Shown: piece by piece, positions 33,101-44,938 of the stretch
How positions within the stretch are numbered: position 1 is the stretch's first letter
Layout of the letters: each line of letters opens with the position of its first letter
DNA from: Calliphora vicina
Lineage: Eukaryota; Arthropoda; Insecta; Diptera; Calliphoridae
Assembly: GCF_958450345.1 (NCBI RefSeq)
Contig: NC_088782.1
Span: forward strand, 114,792,358-114,856,357
Direction of reading: 5' to 3'
DNA length: 64,000 nt
Made by a program: the position numbers and the translations under genes
Notes under the pieces: generated by a model
Databases searched by the model: none
Told to the model about the DNA's origin: nothing
The model's input: the letters and a program-made list of their open reading frames with translations, nothing else

Positions 33101-35221
33101 TGTTCTAGTTCTGTTCTAGTTCTGTTCTAGTTCTGTTCTAGTTCTGTTCTAGTTCTGTTCTAGTTCTGTTCTAGTTCTGTTCTAGTTGTGTTCTAGTTCT
33201 GTTCTAGTTCTGTTCTAGTTCTAGTTCTGTTCTAGTTCTAGTTCTGTTCTAGTTGTGTTCTAGTTCTGTTCTAGTTCTGTTCTAGTTCTGTTCTAGTTGT
33301 GTTCTAGTTCTGTTCTAGTTCTGTTCTAGTTCTGTTCTAGTTCTGTTCTAGTTCTGTTCTAGTTCTGTTCTAGTTCTGTTCTAGTTCTGTTCTAGTTGTG
33401 TTCTAGTTGTGTTCTAGTTCTGTTCTAGTTCTGTTCTAGTTCTGTTCTAGTTGTGTTCTAGTTGTGTTCTAGTTGTGTTCTAGTTCTGTTCTAGTTCTGT
33501 TCTAGTTCTGTTCTAGTTCTGTTCTAGTTCTGTTCTAGTTCTGTTCTAGTTCTGTTCTAGTTCTGTTCTAGTTCTGTTCTAGTTCTGTTCTAGTTCTGTT
33601 CTAGTTCTGTTCTAGTTCTGTTCTAGTTCTGTTCTAGTTCTGTTCTAGTTCTGTTCTAGTTCTGTTCTAGTTCTGTTCTAGTTCTGTTCTAGTTCTGTTC
33701 TAGTTCTGTTCTAGTTCTGTTCTAGTTCTGTTCTAGTTCTGTTCTAGTTCTGTTCTAGTTCTGTTCTAGTTCTGTTCTAGTTCTGTTCTAGTTCTGTTCT
33801 AGTTCTGTTCTAGTTCTGTTCTAGTTCTGTTCTAGTTCTGTTCTAGTTCTGTTCTAGTTCTGTTCTAGTTCTGTTCTAGTTCTGTTCTAGTTCTGTTCTA
33901 GTTCTGTTCTAGTTCTGTTCTAGTTCTGTTCTAGTTCTGTTCTAGTTCTGTTCTAGTTCTGTTCTAGTTCTGTTCTAGTTCTGTTCTAGTTCTGTTCTAG
34001 TTCTGTTCTAGTTCTGTTCTAGTTCTGTTCTAGTTCTGTTCTAGTTCTGTTCTAGTTCTGTTCTAGTTCTGTTCTAGTTCTGTTCTAGTTCTGTTCTAGT
34101 TCTGTTCTAGTTCTGTTCTAGTTCTGTTCTAGTTCTGTTCTAGTTCTGTTCTAGTTCTGTTCTAGTTCTGTTCTAGTTCTGTTCTAGTTCTGTTCTAGTT
34201 CTGTTCTAGTTCTGTTCTAGTTCTGTTCTAGTTCTGTTCTAGTTCTGTTCTAGTTCTGTTCTAGTTCTGTTCTAGTTCTGTTCTAGTTCTGTTCTAGTTC
34301 TGTTCTAGTTCTGTTCTAGTTCTGTTCTAGTTCTGTTCTAGTTCTGTTCTAGTTCTGTTCTAGTTCTGTTCTAGTTCTGTTCTAGTTCTGTTCTAGTTCT
34401 GTTCTAGTTCTGTTCTAGTTCTGTTCTAGTTCTGTTCTAGTTCTGTTCTAGTTCTGTTCTAGTTCTGTTCTAGTTCTGTTCTAGTTCTGTTCTAGTTCTG
34501 TTCTAGTTCTGTTCTAGTTCTGTTCTAGTTCTGTTCTAGTTCTGTTCTAGTTCTGTTCTAGTTCTGTTCTAGTTCTGTTCTAGTTCTGTTCTAGTTCTGT
34601 TCTAGTTCTGTTCTAGTTCTGTTCTAGTTCTGTTCTAGTTCTGTTCTAGTTCTGTTCTAGTTCTGTTCTAGTTCTGTTCTAGTTCTGTTCTAGTTCTGTT
34701 CTAGTTCTGTTCTAGTTCTGTTCTAGTTCTGTTCTAGTTCTGTTCTAGTTCTGTTCTAGTTCTGTTCTAGTTCTGTTCTAGTTCTGTTCTAGTTCTGTTC
34801 TAGTTCTGTTCTAGTTCTGTTCTAGTTCTGTTCTAGTTCTGTTCTAGTTCTGTTCTAGTTCTGTTCTAGTTCTGTTCTAGTTCTGTTCTAGTTCTGTTCT
34901 AGTTCTGTTCTAGTTCTGTTCTAGTTCTGTTCTAGTTCTGTTCTAGTTCTGTTCTAGTTCTGTTCTAGTTATGTTCTAGTTCTGTTCTAGTTCTGTTCTA
35001 GTTCTGTTCTAGTTCTGTTCTAGTTCTGTTCTAGTTCTGTTCTAGTTCTGTTCTGTTCTGTTCTAGTTCTGTTCTGTTCTAGTTCTGTTCTAGTTCTGTT
35101 CTGTTCTAGTTCTGTTCTAGTTCTGTTCTAGTTCTGTTCTAGTTCTTTTCTAGTTCTGTTCTAGTTCTGTTCTAGTTCTGTTCTAGTTCTGTTCTAGTTC
35201 TGTTCTAGTTCTGTTCTAGTT
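30189..35221 (+). repeat. 11-bp minisatellite (TTCTGTTCTAG)n, array 3
   Basis: About 457 units (5,033 bp), same unit and orientation as array 1, cut on the left by the gap. It contains the same rare 13-bp unit TTCTGTTCTGTAG (about 31738-31750) as array 1. A variant-rich zone (about 32430-33480) has TTATG, TTCAG and many TTGTG substitutions plus 6-bp deletions. Another variant cluster lies close to the right edge (about 35050-35145), where TTCTGTTCTGTTCTAG and TTCTTTTCTAG forms appear. Confidence 0.97.
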
Positions 35222-36754
35222 TTCTTTAAACTGACTTCTTTTGAAAGGAGTAGTGAAACTAATATTTAATCATAATTTGTTATTGCTCATATCTTTCAGA
35301 CCCCTATGCTGTCAATAGTTAATACAATTTTCTGTTCTATGAAAAGAAGCTTATGAAAAGATTCACTTCTAACAAACACTTACCAAAAAAAAAAGATGAC
35401 AGCATAAAAAATAACATAAAAAAGGATAAAAAAAGCAAAATAAAACTTTATCCTATTTTTTTATTGTCACTCATTTGAACTCATCAACAGGATGCAGTTT
35501 ACGAAAAGAAAAAGTTGAAAAGAACTTTCTTTTTTCTCTCCACATTTGTATTTGTGTGAATTTTGTCAAATTGTAAAAAGAATAGGAATTGTCGAATTAT
35601 TACAACTCCACACTTTAATTGCTGGTAGTGATGATAGATAAAATTTAGTTTTTAACCAAAAACTTTAAGATTTTTTTTGTAGTTAACCTACACTATTAGC
35701 TATTGATTTGTTTTTGGGTATATTAGATGCTATGTAGCATTTGTAACGATGGTAATAAGCTTTCCGAAATAAAGATCTAAAATTTTAATTTCATTTTGGT
35801 TACAACAAAGTTTCGTGTTAATGTCCTTCAGGGTCGTCCTTGATCATATCTTTTTTAACAAAACAACTGTATTTGGCATGCTTTTTTGTTTTATTATAAG
35901 GAACATCCTTAGCAATATATAGAATCAGTCAGCACTCACTTTATGTATTTCACAATTGACAACAAATTTTCGTTTTTCTACAACTACCAGCAGCCATAAA
36001 CTAAAGATTTTTTATGCACTAACTTCAACTTTCTCATACACCAACAGTTTTGACCATTTTGTAAGCCTGCTGAAGCAGAGAAAAAGGAGCAACTTAAACT
36101 TGGTCAAGTTATAAGTTGCTGGGAAGCAATGAAAGACAAAAAGAATTAAAATTCAGATTACCATATACGACTATACAACATTTTGTACAAAAATTTTAAG
36201 ACAATTTTTTCACGTACCAATAGACTTCAATAATCTTAACTAAAATGATAAAAACTTCCAAACATTTTCATCATTGTTTTGTGCTGACGATCTGTTGGGT
36301 TCGCTATACAACTACAATTTTTTCTTTGCCTCATTTTATCAACTCAATAGGGATCATCAGCCCAGTGCAATTAGAAAGTTGGACTTAAAAAATACCATAG
36401 TTTTTCTGAAATGAAAATAATTCAAGTGTTCTTTTGGCAAAAGTGTGTGTGTTTAAAAAAAAAAAAATTCTTTTAGTTTCTTATGTGAGTGTGAGTGTGT
36501 GTGTTATCTTTGTAAAACATCACACATTTTGACTGTTTTGTATTAAACATATAAACATACATATGAATACATATACAGCCAGAAATAAAATTCCATGCGG
36601 GTGCATTCCTTAAAATTTAACAACAGAATAAAAGGAAAGAAATTTCACTATTTCATTGTATTTATGGAAAGCTGAGCATTAAGGGGAAGGTATTCTAAAA
36701 GCAAAATAATAAACACACATTGTCATTTATGCATCGTAAATTAAAATTTTTTAA
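35222..36754. other. AT-rich unique DNA between two arrays
   Basis: No gene recognised. A GT-rich patch (GTGAGTGTGAGTGTGTGTG) is near 36484. Composition is typical of the window's unique parts. Confidence 0.5.
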
Positions 36755-39700
36755 CTAGAACCTGATCTAGAACCTGAACTAGAACATGAACCTGAACTAG
36801 GACCTGAACTAGAACCTGAACTAGAACCTGAACTAGAACTGAACTAGAACATGAACTAGAACCTGAACTAGAACTGAACTAGAACTGAACTAGAACTGAA
36901 CTAGAACCTGAACTAGAAACTGAACTAGAACCTGAACTAGAACCTGAACTAGAACCTGAACTAGAACCTGAACTAGAACCTGAACTAGAACCTGAACTAG
37001 AACCTGAACTAGAACCTGAACTAGAACCTGAACTAGAACCTGAACTAGAACCTGAACTAGAACCTGAACTAGAACCTGAACTAGAACCTGAACTAGAACC
37101 TGAACTAGAACCTGAACTAGAACCTGAACTAGAACCTGAACTAGAACCTGAACTAGAACCTGAACTAGAACCTGAACTAGAACCTGAACTAGAACCTGAA
37201 CTAGAACCTGAACTAGAACCTGAACTAGAACCTGAACTAGAACCTGAACTAGAACTAGAACTAGAACCTGAACTAGAACCTGAACTAGAACCTGAACTAG
37301 AACCTGAACTAGAACCTGAACTAGAACCTGAACTAGAACCTGAACTAGAACCTGAACTAGAACTGAACTAGAACTGAACTAGAACTGAACTAGAACTGAA
37401 CTAGAACTGAACTAGAACTGAACTAGAACTGAACTAGAACTGAACTAGAACTGAACTAGAACTGAACTAGAACTGAACTAGAACTGAACTAGAACTGAAC
37501 TAGAACTGAACTAGAACTGAACTAGAACTGAACTAGAACTGAACTAGAACTGAACTAGAACTGAACTAGAACTGAACTAGAACTGAACTAGAACTGAACT
37601 AGAACTGAACTAGAACTGAACTAGAACTGAACTAGAACTGAACTAGAACTGAACTAGAACTGAACTAGAACTGAACTAGAACTGAACTAGAACTGAACTA
37701 GAACTGAACTAGAACTGAACTAGAACTGAACTAGAACTGAACTAGAACTGAACTAGAACTGAACTAGAACTGAACTAGAACTGAACTAGAACTGAACTAG
37801 AACTGAACTAGAACTGAACTAGAACTGAACTAGAACTGAACTAGAACTGAACTAGAACTGAACTAGAACTGAACTAGAACTGAACTAGAACTGAACTAGA
37901 ACTGAACTAGAACTGAACTAGAACTGAACTAGAACTGAACTAGAACTGAACTAGAACTGAACTAGAACTAGAACTGAACTAGAACTGAACTAGAACTGAA
38001 CTAGAACTGAACTAGAACTGAACTAGAACTGAACTAGAACTGAACTAGAACTGAACTAGAACTGAACTAGAACTGAACTAGAACTGAACTAGAACTGAAC
38101 TAGAACTGAACTAGAACTGAACTAGAACTGAACTAGAACTGAACTAGAACTGAACTAGAACTGAACTAGAACTGAACTAGAACTGAACTAGAACTGAACT
38201 AGAACTGAACTAGAACTGAACTAGAACTGAACTAGAACTGAACTAGAACTGAACTAGAACTGAACTAGAACTGAACTAGAACTGAACTAGAACTGAACTA
38301 GAACTGAACTAGAACTGAACTAGAACTGAACTAGAACTGAAATAGAACTGAAATAGAACTGAACTAGAACTGAACTAGAACTGAACTAGAACTGAACTAG
38401 AACTGAACTAGAACTGAACTAGAACTGAACTAGAACTGAACTAGAACTGAACTAGAACTGAACTAGAACTGAACTAGAACTGAACTAGAACTGAACTAGA
38501 ACTGAACTAGAACTGAAATAGAACTGAAATAGAACTGAACTAGAACTGAACTAGAACTGAACTAGAACTGAACTAGAACTGAACTAGAACTGAACTAGAA
38601 CTGAACTAGAACTGAACTAGAACTGAACTAGAACTGAACTAGAACTGAACTAGAACTGAACTAGAACTGAACTAGAACTGAACTAGAACTGAACTAGAAC
38701 TGAACTAGAACTGAACTAGAACTGAACTAGAACTGAACTAGAACTGAACTAGAACTGAACTAGAACTGAACTAGAACTGAACTAGAACTGAACTAGAACT
38801 GAACTAGAACTGAACTAGAACTGAACTAGAACTGAACTAGAACTGAACTAGAACTGAACTAGAACTGAACTAGAACTGAACTAGAACTGAACTAGAACTG
38901 AACTAGAACTGAACTAGAACTGAACTAGAACTGAACTAGAACTGAACTAGAACTGAACTAGAACTGAACTAGAACTGAAATAGAACTGAAATAGAACTGA
39001 ACTAGAACTGAACTAGAACTGAACTAGAACTGAACTAGAACTGAACTAGAACTGAACTAGAACTAAACTAGAACTGAACTAGAACGGAACTAGAACTGAA
39101 CTAGAACTGAACTAGAACGGAACTAGAACTGAACTAGAACTGAACTAGAACGGAACTAGAACTGAACTAGAACTGAACTAGAACTGAACTAGAACGGAAC
39201 TAGAACTGAACTAGAACTGAACTAGAACGGAACTAGAACTGAACTAGAACTGAACTAGAACGGAACTAGAACTGAACTAGAACTGAACTAGAACTGAACT
39301 AGAACGGAACTAGAACTGAACTAGAACTGAACTAGAACTGAACTAGAACGGAACTAGAACTGAACTAGAACTGAACTAGAATGGAACTAGAACTGAACTA
39401 GAACTGAACTAGAACGGAACTAGAACTGAACTAGAACTGAACTAGAACTGAACTAGAACTGAACTAGAACTGAACTAGAACTGAAATAGAACTGAAATAG
39501 AACTGAAATAGAACTGAACTAGAACTGAACTAGAACTGAACTAGAACTGAACTAGAACTGAACTAGAACTGAACTAGAACTGAACTAGAACTGAACTAGA
39601 ACTGAACTAGAACTGAACTAGAACTGAACTAGAACTGAAATAGAACTGAACTAGAACTGAACTAGAACTGAACTAGAACTGAACTAGAACTGAACTAGAA

Positions 39701-40720
39701 CTGAACTAGAACTGAACTAGAACTGAACTAGAACTGAACTAGAACTGAACTAGAACTGAACTAGAACTGAACTAGAACTGAACTAGAACTGAACTAGAAC
39801 TGAACTAGAACTGAACTAGAACTGAACTAGAACTGAACTAGAACTGAACTAGAACTGAACTAGAACTGAACTAGAACTGAACTAGAACTGAACTAGAACT
39901 GAACTAGAACTGAACTAGAACTGAACTAGAACTGAACTAGAACTGAACTAGAACTGAACTAGAACTGAACTAGAACTGAACTAGAACTGAACTAGAACTG
40001 AACTAGAACTGAACTAGAACTGAACTAGAACTGAACTAGAACTGAACTAGAACTGAACTAGAACTGAACTAGAACTGAACTAGAACTGAACTAGAACTGA
40101 ACTAGAACTGAACTAGAACTGAACTAGAACTGAACTAGAACTGAACTAGAACTGAACTAGAACTGAACTAGAACTGAAATAGAACTGAAATAGAACTGAA
40201 CTAGAACTGAACTAGAACTGAACTAGAACTGAACTAGAACTGAACTAGAACTGAACTAGAACTAAACTAGAACTGAACTAGAACTGAACTAGAACTGAAC
40301 TAGAACTGAACTAGAACGGAACTAGAACTGAACTAGAACTGAACTAGAACGGAACTACAACTGAACTAGAACTGAACTAGAACTGAACTAGAACTGAACT
40401 AGAACTGAACTAGAACTGAACTAGAACTGAAATAGAACTGAAATAGAACTGAACTAGAACTGAACTAGAACTGAACTAGAACTGAACTAGAACTGAACTA
40501 GAACTGAACTAGAACTAAACTAGAACTGAACTAGAACTGAACTAGAACTGAACTAGAACTGAACTAGAACGGAACTAGAACTGAACTAGAACTGAACTAG
40601 AACGGAACTAGAACTGAACTAGAACTGAACTAGAACGGAACTAGAACTGAACTAGAACTGAACTAGAACTGAACTAGAACCTGAACTAGAACTAAACTAG
40701 AACTGAACTAGAACTGAACT
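36755..40720 (-). repeat. 11/12-bp minisatellite (CTAGAAC[C]TGAA)n, array 4, reverse orientation
   Basis: The first about 600 bp (to 37360) are mainly 12-bp units CTAGAACCTGAA. The rest (37361-40720) are 11-bp units CTAGAACTGAA, which differ by loss of one C. Variant units are arranged in ordered blocks: paired GAAATAGAACTGAAATAG units recur at about 38340, 38516, 38978, 39482, 40177 and 40436, and CGGAACTAG units are clustered at about 39080-39420 and 40310-40640. This shows higher-order duplication. The array is oriented opposite to array 3, which it follows by 1.5 kb. Confidence 0.97.
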
Positions 40721-41634
40721 CGATATTCTTCATTGGCATACTTCCGTTACTTTAACAAACGTAATATTTTTTTCTTTTGTAAAGCTCTGGTCTGCAGCAT
40801 AAACTTTTACTGTTTGATTTCACTAACAAAATATTGAAGAAAACTTTTTGTTGAGTTGTTCCAAAAGTCGACAGAAGTTCCTTTTGCTATACACTATATA
40901 CTTTAACACATCAGTACATATGCAGGGAATTACGAAGTAATGCAAAAGAACATACTAGCAACAAAAAAATACAAATAAAATACGAATCAACTAAAATTTT
41001 TCCAAAAAAAAAAACTTTGGAAAAAATTAAAAAGGAAATACTAAAGCAGATGGTTATTTTTAAGTTTTAAGTAATTTAATTTTAAAAGAATTAAGTTTCT
41101 AGAGAGAAAATTAATTTCCAGTATGTTGGTAATATAAAAAATTTAATTATTACATTATTTAAATACCACATCAATATAACAGTTTATTACTTTACATAAA
41201 TAATATTGCTTGCTTTTTGTTGCATATTAATGTGTACCTGGCCGCCACATTGAATGGGGGAAATGTAAAATTTTGTATATAAAGATTTGCATAAATTTAA
41301 TTAACCCAGCTGCCTGTAGTGGGGGCAGCTGTCATAAACTCTCAGCCAGTGGCCATTAACAGCAAAATCATTCTCATCGGATATACCAACGACTTCATCA
41401 TCACCATCAACGACTTCATCATCATCATTTCATTATGTGTATTATAAAACAATTTAAAAGCCGGCTGTCATAAATTTGTTTGCAGATTGTAAGTGCTATA
41501 AATATGTGTTGGTTTGTTTTTTCGGTGTATAGCTTACAGTCTCTTCATTAGGGGATGCACAGTGGTGTGGTTTGTATGATGTCGAAAATATTTTCATTTA
41601 AAAACCATAACATTTATGTAAATCAATCAATTAG
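40721..41634. other. Unique spacer with a GC-richer block
   Basis: AT-rich to about 41220. A more complex, less AT-rich block follows at about 41230-41430. It holds two CAGCTG E-box motifs 19 bp apart (41307-41312 and 41326-41331) and an ACGACTTCATCATCA duplication (about 41388-41425). No open reading frame or RNA gene recognised. It could be regulatory DNA, but nothing proves that. Confidence 0.4.
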
Positions 41635-42140
41635 GTTCGGTACATGTTCAAATTTCAGCAGCTCATGATAGGACTAAATGCAAATAATTACTTCAACGCC
41701 ATGGATATTTGGCATTGGAGCCGATTCAGCTGGTTGGCCGGGCTTCAAGCATCGTTTCGGACATGCAAAGTCGTCATTCAATAACTAATTAACCTGCTAT
41801 TGGATGCAACTTGCTACTCGCAAAGGTTTTGAAATTGCTGCTTGAGAATGATTCTGCAAGCTCTTATTGAGTTTGACAACAATCTTCATGGAGTAATGCC
41901 TCCAAAACTTGGCCTTCAAAGTTTTTTGTCTGGCGATCTTTGTCTTCTGTGCCAAAATCACCACTTCTGAAGCGGACAAACCATCTCTCGCACATTGAAA
42001 CCGATGGAACACATTCAATATAAGCTTTGTTGAGCAATCCATGTTGTTCAGCGCCACTGTTTTTAAAATTAATGAAGTAGTGAAGTAATGTAAAACTTCC
42101 GGCATCTGACGCTTTGCTTATACAAACTTCGACATTTTAA
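41635..42140 (-). pseudogene. Mariner transposase fragment (mauritiana-like), internally deleted
   Basis: Minus-strand remnant of a mariner transposase. It starts with an ATG-SKFV N-terminus near 42138. The next recognisable block is CERWFVRFRSGDFGTEDKD, then LEALLHEDCCQTQ (about 41880-42010), a DNA-binding/linker region of Mos1-like mariners. Frames shift and a stop follows the QTQ block. It then jumps to KPGQPAESAPMPNIHG, a tryptophan-poor ICI segment and YHELLKFE (41640-41760), which corresponds to the region after the first catalytic Asp. The segment with the usual TGDEKW motif is gone, as are the C-terminal catalytic residues. Dead copy. A relative with a similar deletion is at 54075-54645. 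Confidence 0.7.
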
Positions 42141-42184
42141 AAGAACTTTACACTATAATGTTCGATAAATAAGTGAGAATTAAT

Positions 42185-42990
42185 AACAGGTGGTCTGCGT
42201 CTGTTATTCCCCAGTTGTGCGGCAGTTAGCATGAAAAGCAACTGTTCGCCAGGACGTATGGCAGGTCGCAAATTATGCCCCATCTACCCGGTCGAGGCTT
42301 CATAACCTCCGGGGACCCTAGTCCCACAGCTTTATAGGTGGTAGTGACATAAGCGGCGAGATCCAAACCGACAAGGCGAGTACTAATGAGGGACAAGCGA
42401 CTAACTCTCCCTTTTCAGTAGCTTCCCATATGCCTATTGTGCGATCAGGTCCAGTGAAGGAATACTAATGTCCAGAAGTCACACCTCCTATGGCCAACTC
42501 CGGCTCAGAAAGAAATCCCAGGTATAAAAACCCTGCCCGAAATGCTGCTACAACCAGGCATTCGGACTATCTCTTCGTTTAGGCTATCGGCTCTAAAAAA
42601 GCCGAGCAACTCAACAAGGAGCAAAAACACATTGCTGGTCTCAAGACACAACAGTCAGGAGCCAGCAACCTGGACCTAAAAGTCCAAAAGCGGCATAAAA
42701 ATCTTTAGCCAAGTTCTTTAGAGTGATTGTCAGAGACAACCTCGTTAGGGCAGTTATCGATGGGAGTGTCAGTCACATATCCATATACCAACTTTATTGG
42801 GATATTGCTCCGACTCCATCTACTACAATTTCTTGCAGTTGTCCTAGTGCTTGGATTATCGTGCGTCCCCATGTACGATTTTGCCATTGGATTCAGTATA
42901 TTGTTATTTTTTCTTGTATCAGTTTCGTTAAATGGTTGGTGTTCCAGCTAAGTAGATGATTGTTTTTATGTAGCAGGTCCTAGGATACGT
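42185..42990 (+). pseudogene. 5' region and ORF1 fragment of a non-LTR retrotransposon (LOA/R1-like, tentative)
   Basis: This stretch is clearly richer in G and C than its surroundings. The first part (42190-42480) reads like a retroelement 5' untranslated region (GAGGCTTCATAACCTCCGGG and similar). Further on, the plus strand reads KNPARNAATTRHSDYLF, SKKAEQLNKEQKHIAGLKTQ and then DNLVRAVIDGS (42730-42780), separated by stops and a frameshift. This recalls ORF1 proteins of LOA/R1-type elements, in which a DNLVRA(V/L)xDxS motif follows a basic region; that recollection is the only basis. After about 42790 the homology is lost. The TTAGTC array begins at 43005, just downstream. Confidence 0.4.
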
Positions 42991-43004
42991 GTACGATGTT
43001 GCCA

Positions 43005-44938
43005 AGTCTTAGTCTTAGTCTTAGTCTTAGTCTTAGTCTTAGTCTTAGTCTTAGTCTTAGTCTTAGTCTTAGTCTTAGTCTTAGTCTTAGTCTTAGTCTT
43101 AGTCTTAGTCTTAGTCTTAGTCTTAGTCTTAGTCTTAGTCTTAGTCTTAGTCTTAGTCTTAGTCTTAGTCTTAGTCTTAGTCTTAGTCTTAGTCTTAGTC
43201 TTAGTCTTAGTCTTAGTCTTAGTCTTAGTCTTAGTCTTAGTCTTAGTCTTAGTCTTAGTCTTAGTCTTAGTCTTAGTCTTAGTCTTAGTCTTAGTCTTAG
43301 TCTTAGTCTTAGTCTTAGTCTTAGTCTTAGTCTTAGTCTTAGTCTTAGTCTTAGTCTTAGTCTTAGTCTTAGTCTTAGTCTTAGTCTTAGTCTTAGTCTT
43401 AGTCTTAGTCTTAGTCTTAGTCTTAGTCTTAGTCTTAGTCTTAGTCTTAGTCTTAGTCTTAGTCTTAGTCTTAGTCTTAGTCTTAGTCTTAGTCTTAGTC
43501 TTAGTCTTAGTCTTAGTCTTAGTCTTAGTCTTAGTCTTAGTCTTAGTCTTAGTCTTAGTCTTAGTCTTAGTCTTAGTCTTAGTCTTAGTCTTAGTCTTAG
43601 TCTTAGTCTTAGTCTTAGTCTTAGTCTTAGTCTTAGTCTTAGTCTTAGTCTTAGTCTTAGTCTTAGTCTTAGTCTTAGTCTTAGTCTTAGTCTTAGTCTT
43701 AGTCTTAGTCTTAGTCTTAGTCTTAGTCTTAGTCTTAGTCTTAGTCTTAGTCTTAGTCTTAGTCTTAGTCTTAGTCTTAGTCTTAGTCTTAGTCTTAGTC
43801 TTAGTCTTAGTCTTAGTCTTAGTCTTAGTCTTAGTCTTAGTCTTAGTCTTAGTCTTAGTCTTAGTCTTAGTCTTAGTCTTAGTCTTAGTCTTAGTCTTAG
43901 TCTTAGTCTTAGTCTTAGTCTTAGTCTTAGTCTTAGTCTTAGTCTTAGTCTTAGTCTTAGTCTTAGTCTTAGTCTTAGTCTTAGTCTTAGTCTTAGTCTT
44001 AGTCTTAGTCTTAGTCTTAGTCTTAGTCTTAGTCTTAGTCTTAGTCTTAGTCTTAGTCTTAGTCTTAGTCTTAGTCTTAGTCTTAGTCTTAGTCTTAGTC
44101 TTAGTCTTAGTCTTAGTCTTAGTCTTAGTCTTAGTCTTAGTCTTAGTCTTAGTCTTAGTCTTAGTCTTAGTCTTAGTCTTAGTCTTAGTCTTAGTCTTAG
44201 TCTTAGTCTTAGTCTTAGTCTTAGTCTTAGTCTTAGTCTTAGTCTTAGTCTTAGTCTTAGTCTTAGTCTTAGTCTTAGTCTTAGTCTTAGTCTTAGTCTT
44301 AGTCTTAGTCTTAGTCTTAGTCTTAGTCTTAGTCTTAGTCTTAGTCTTAGTCTTAGTCTTAGTCTTAGTCTTAGTCTTAGTCTTAGTCTTAGTCTTAGTC
44401 TTAGTCTTAGTCTTAGTCTTAGTCTTAGTCTTAGTCTTAGTCTTAGTCTTAGTCTTAGTCTTAGTCTTAGTCTTAGTCTTAGTCTTAGTCTTAGTCTTAG
44501 TCTTAGTCTTAGTCTTAGTCTTAGTCTTAGTCTTAGTCTTAGTCTTAGTCTTAGTCTTAGTCTTAGTCTTAGTCTTAGTCTTAGTCTTAGTCTTAGTCTT
44601 AGTCTTAGTCTTAGTCTTAGTCTTAGTCTTAGTCTTAGTCTTAGTCTTAGTCTTAGTCTTAGTCTTAGTCTTAGTCTTAGTCTTAGTCTTAGTCTTAGTC
44701 TTAGTCTTAGTCTTAGTCTTAGTCTTAGTCTTAGTCTTAGTCTTAGTCTTAGTCTTAGTCTTAGTCTTAGTCTTAGTCTTAGTCTTAGTCTTAGTCTTAG
44801 TCTTAGTCTTAGTCTTAGTCTTAGTCTTAGTCTTAGTCTTAGTCTTAGTCTTAGTCTTAGTCTTAGTCTTAGTCTTAGTCTTAGTCTTAGTCTTAGTCTT
44901 AGTCTTAGTCTTAGTCTTAGTCTTAGTCTTAGTCTTAG
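43005..44938 (+). repeat. Pure hexanucleotide array (TTAGTC)n
   Basis: About 322 uninterrupted copies of TTAGTC over 1,934 bp. I saw no variant unit. Because the period is a multiple of three, one plus-strand frame is open throughout and reads Ser-Leu repeated. That reading is a by-product of the repeat, not a protein. Flanks: GATGTTGCCAAG on the left and AAAAAACGCCCTCTGTATGT on the right. Confidence 0.98.

Noticed and set aside
12541..40720. CRISPR-like regular repeats
   Set aside because: There are no spacers. Units are directly abutting 11-12 bp and the setting is a eukaryotic genome.
43005..44938. TTAGTC array as a telomere
   Set aside because: The common insect telomere repeat is TTAGG, and Diptera lack it and use other telomere systems. 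The array is internal and flanked by ordinary sequence.
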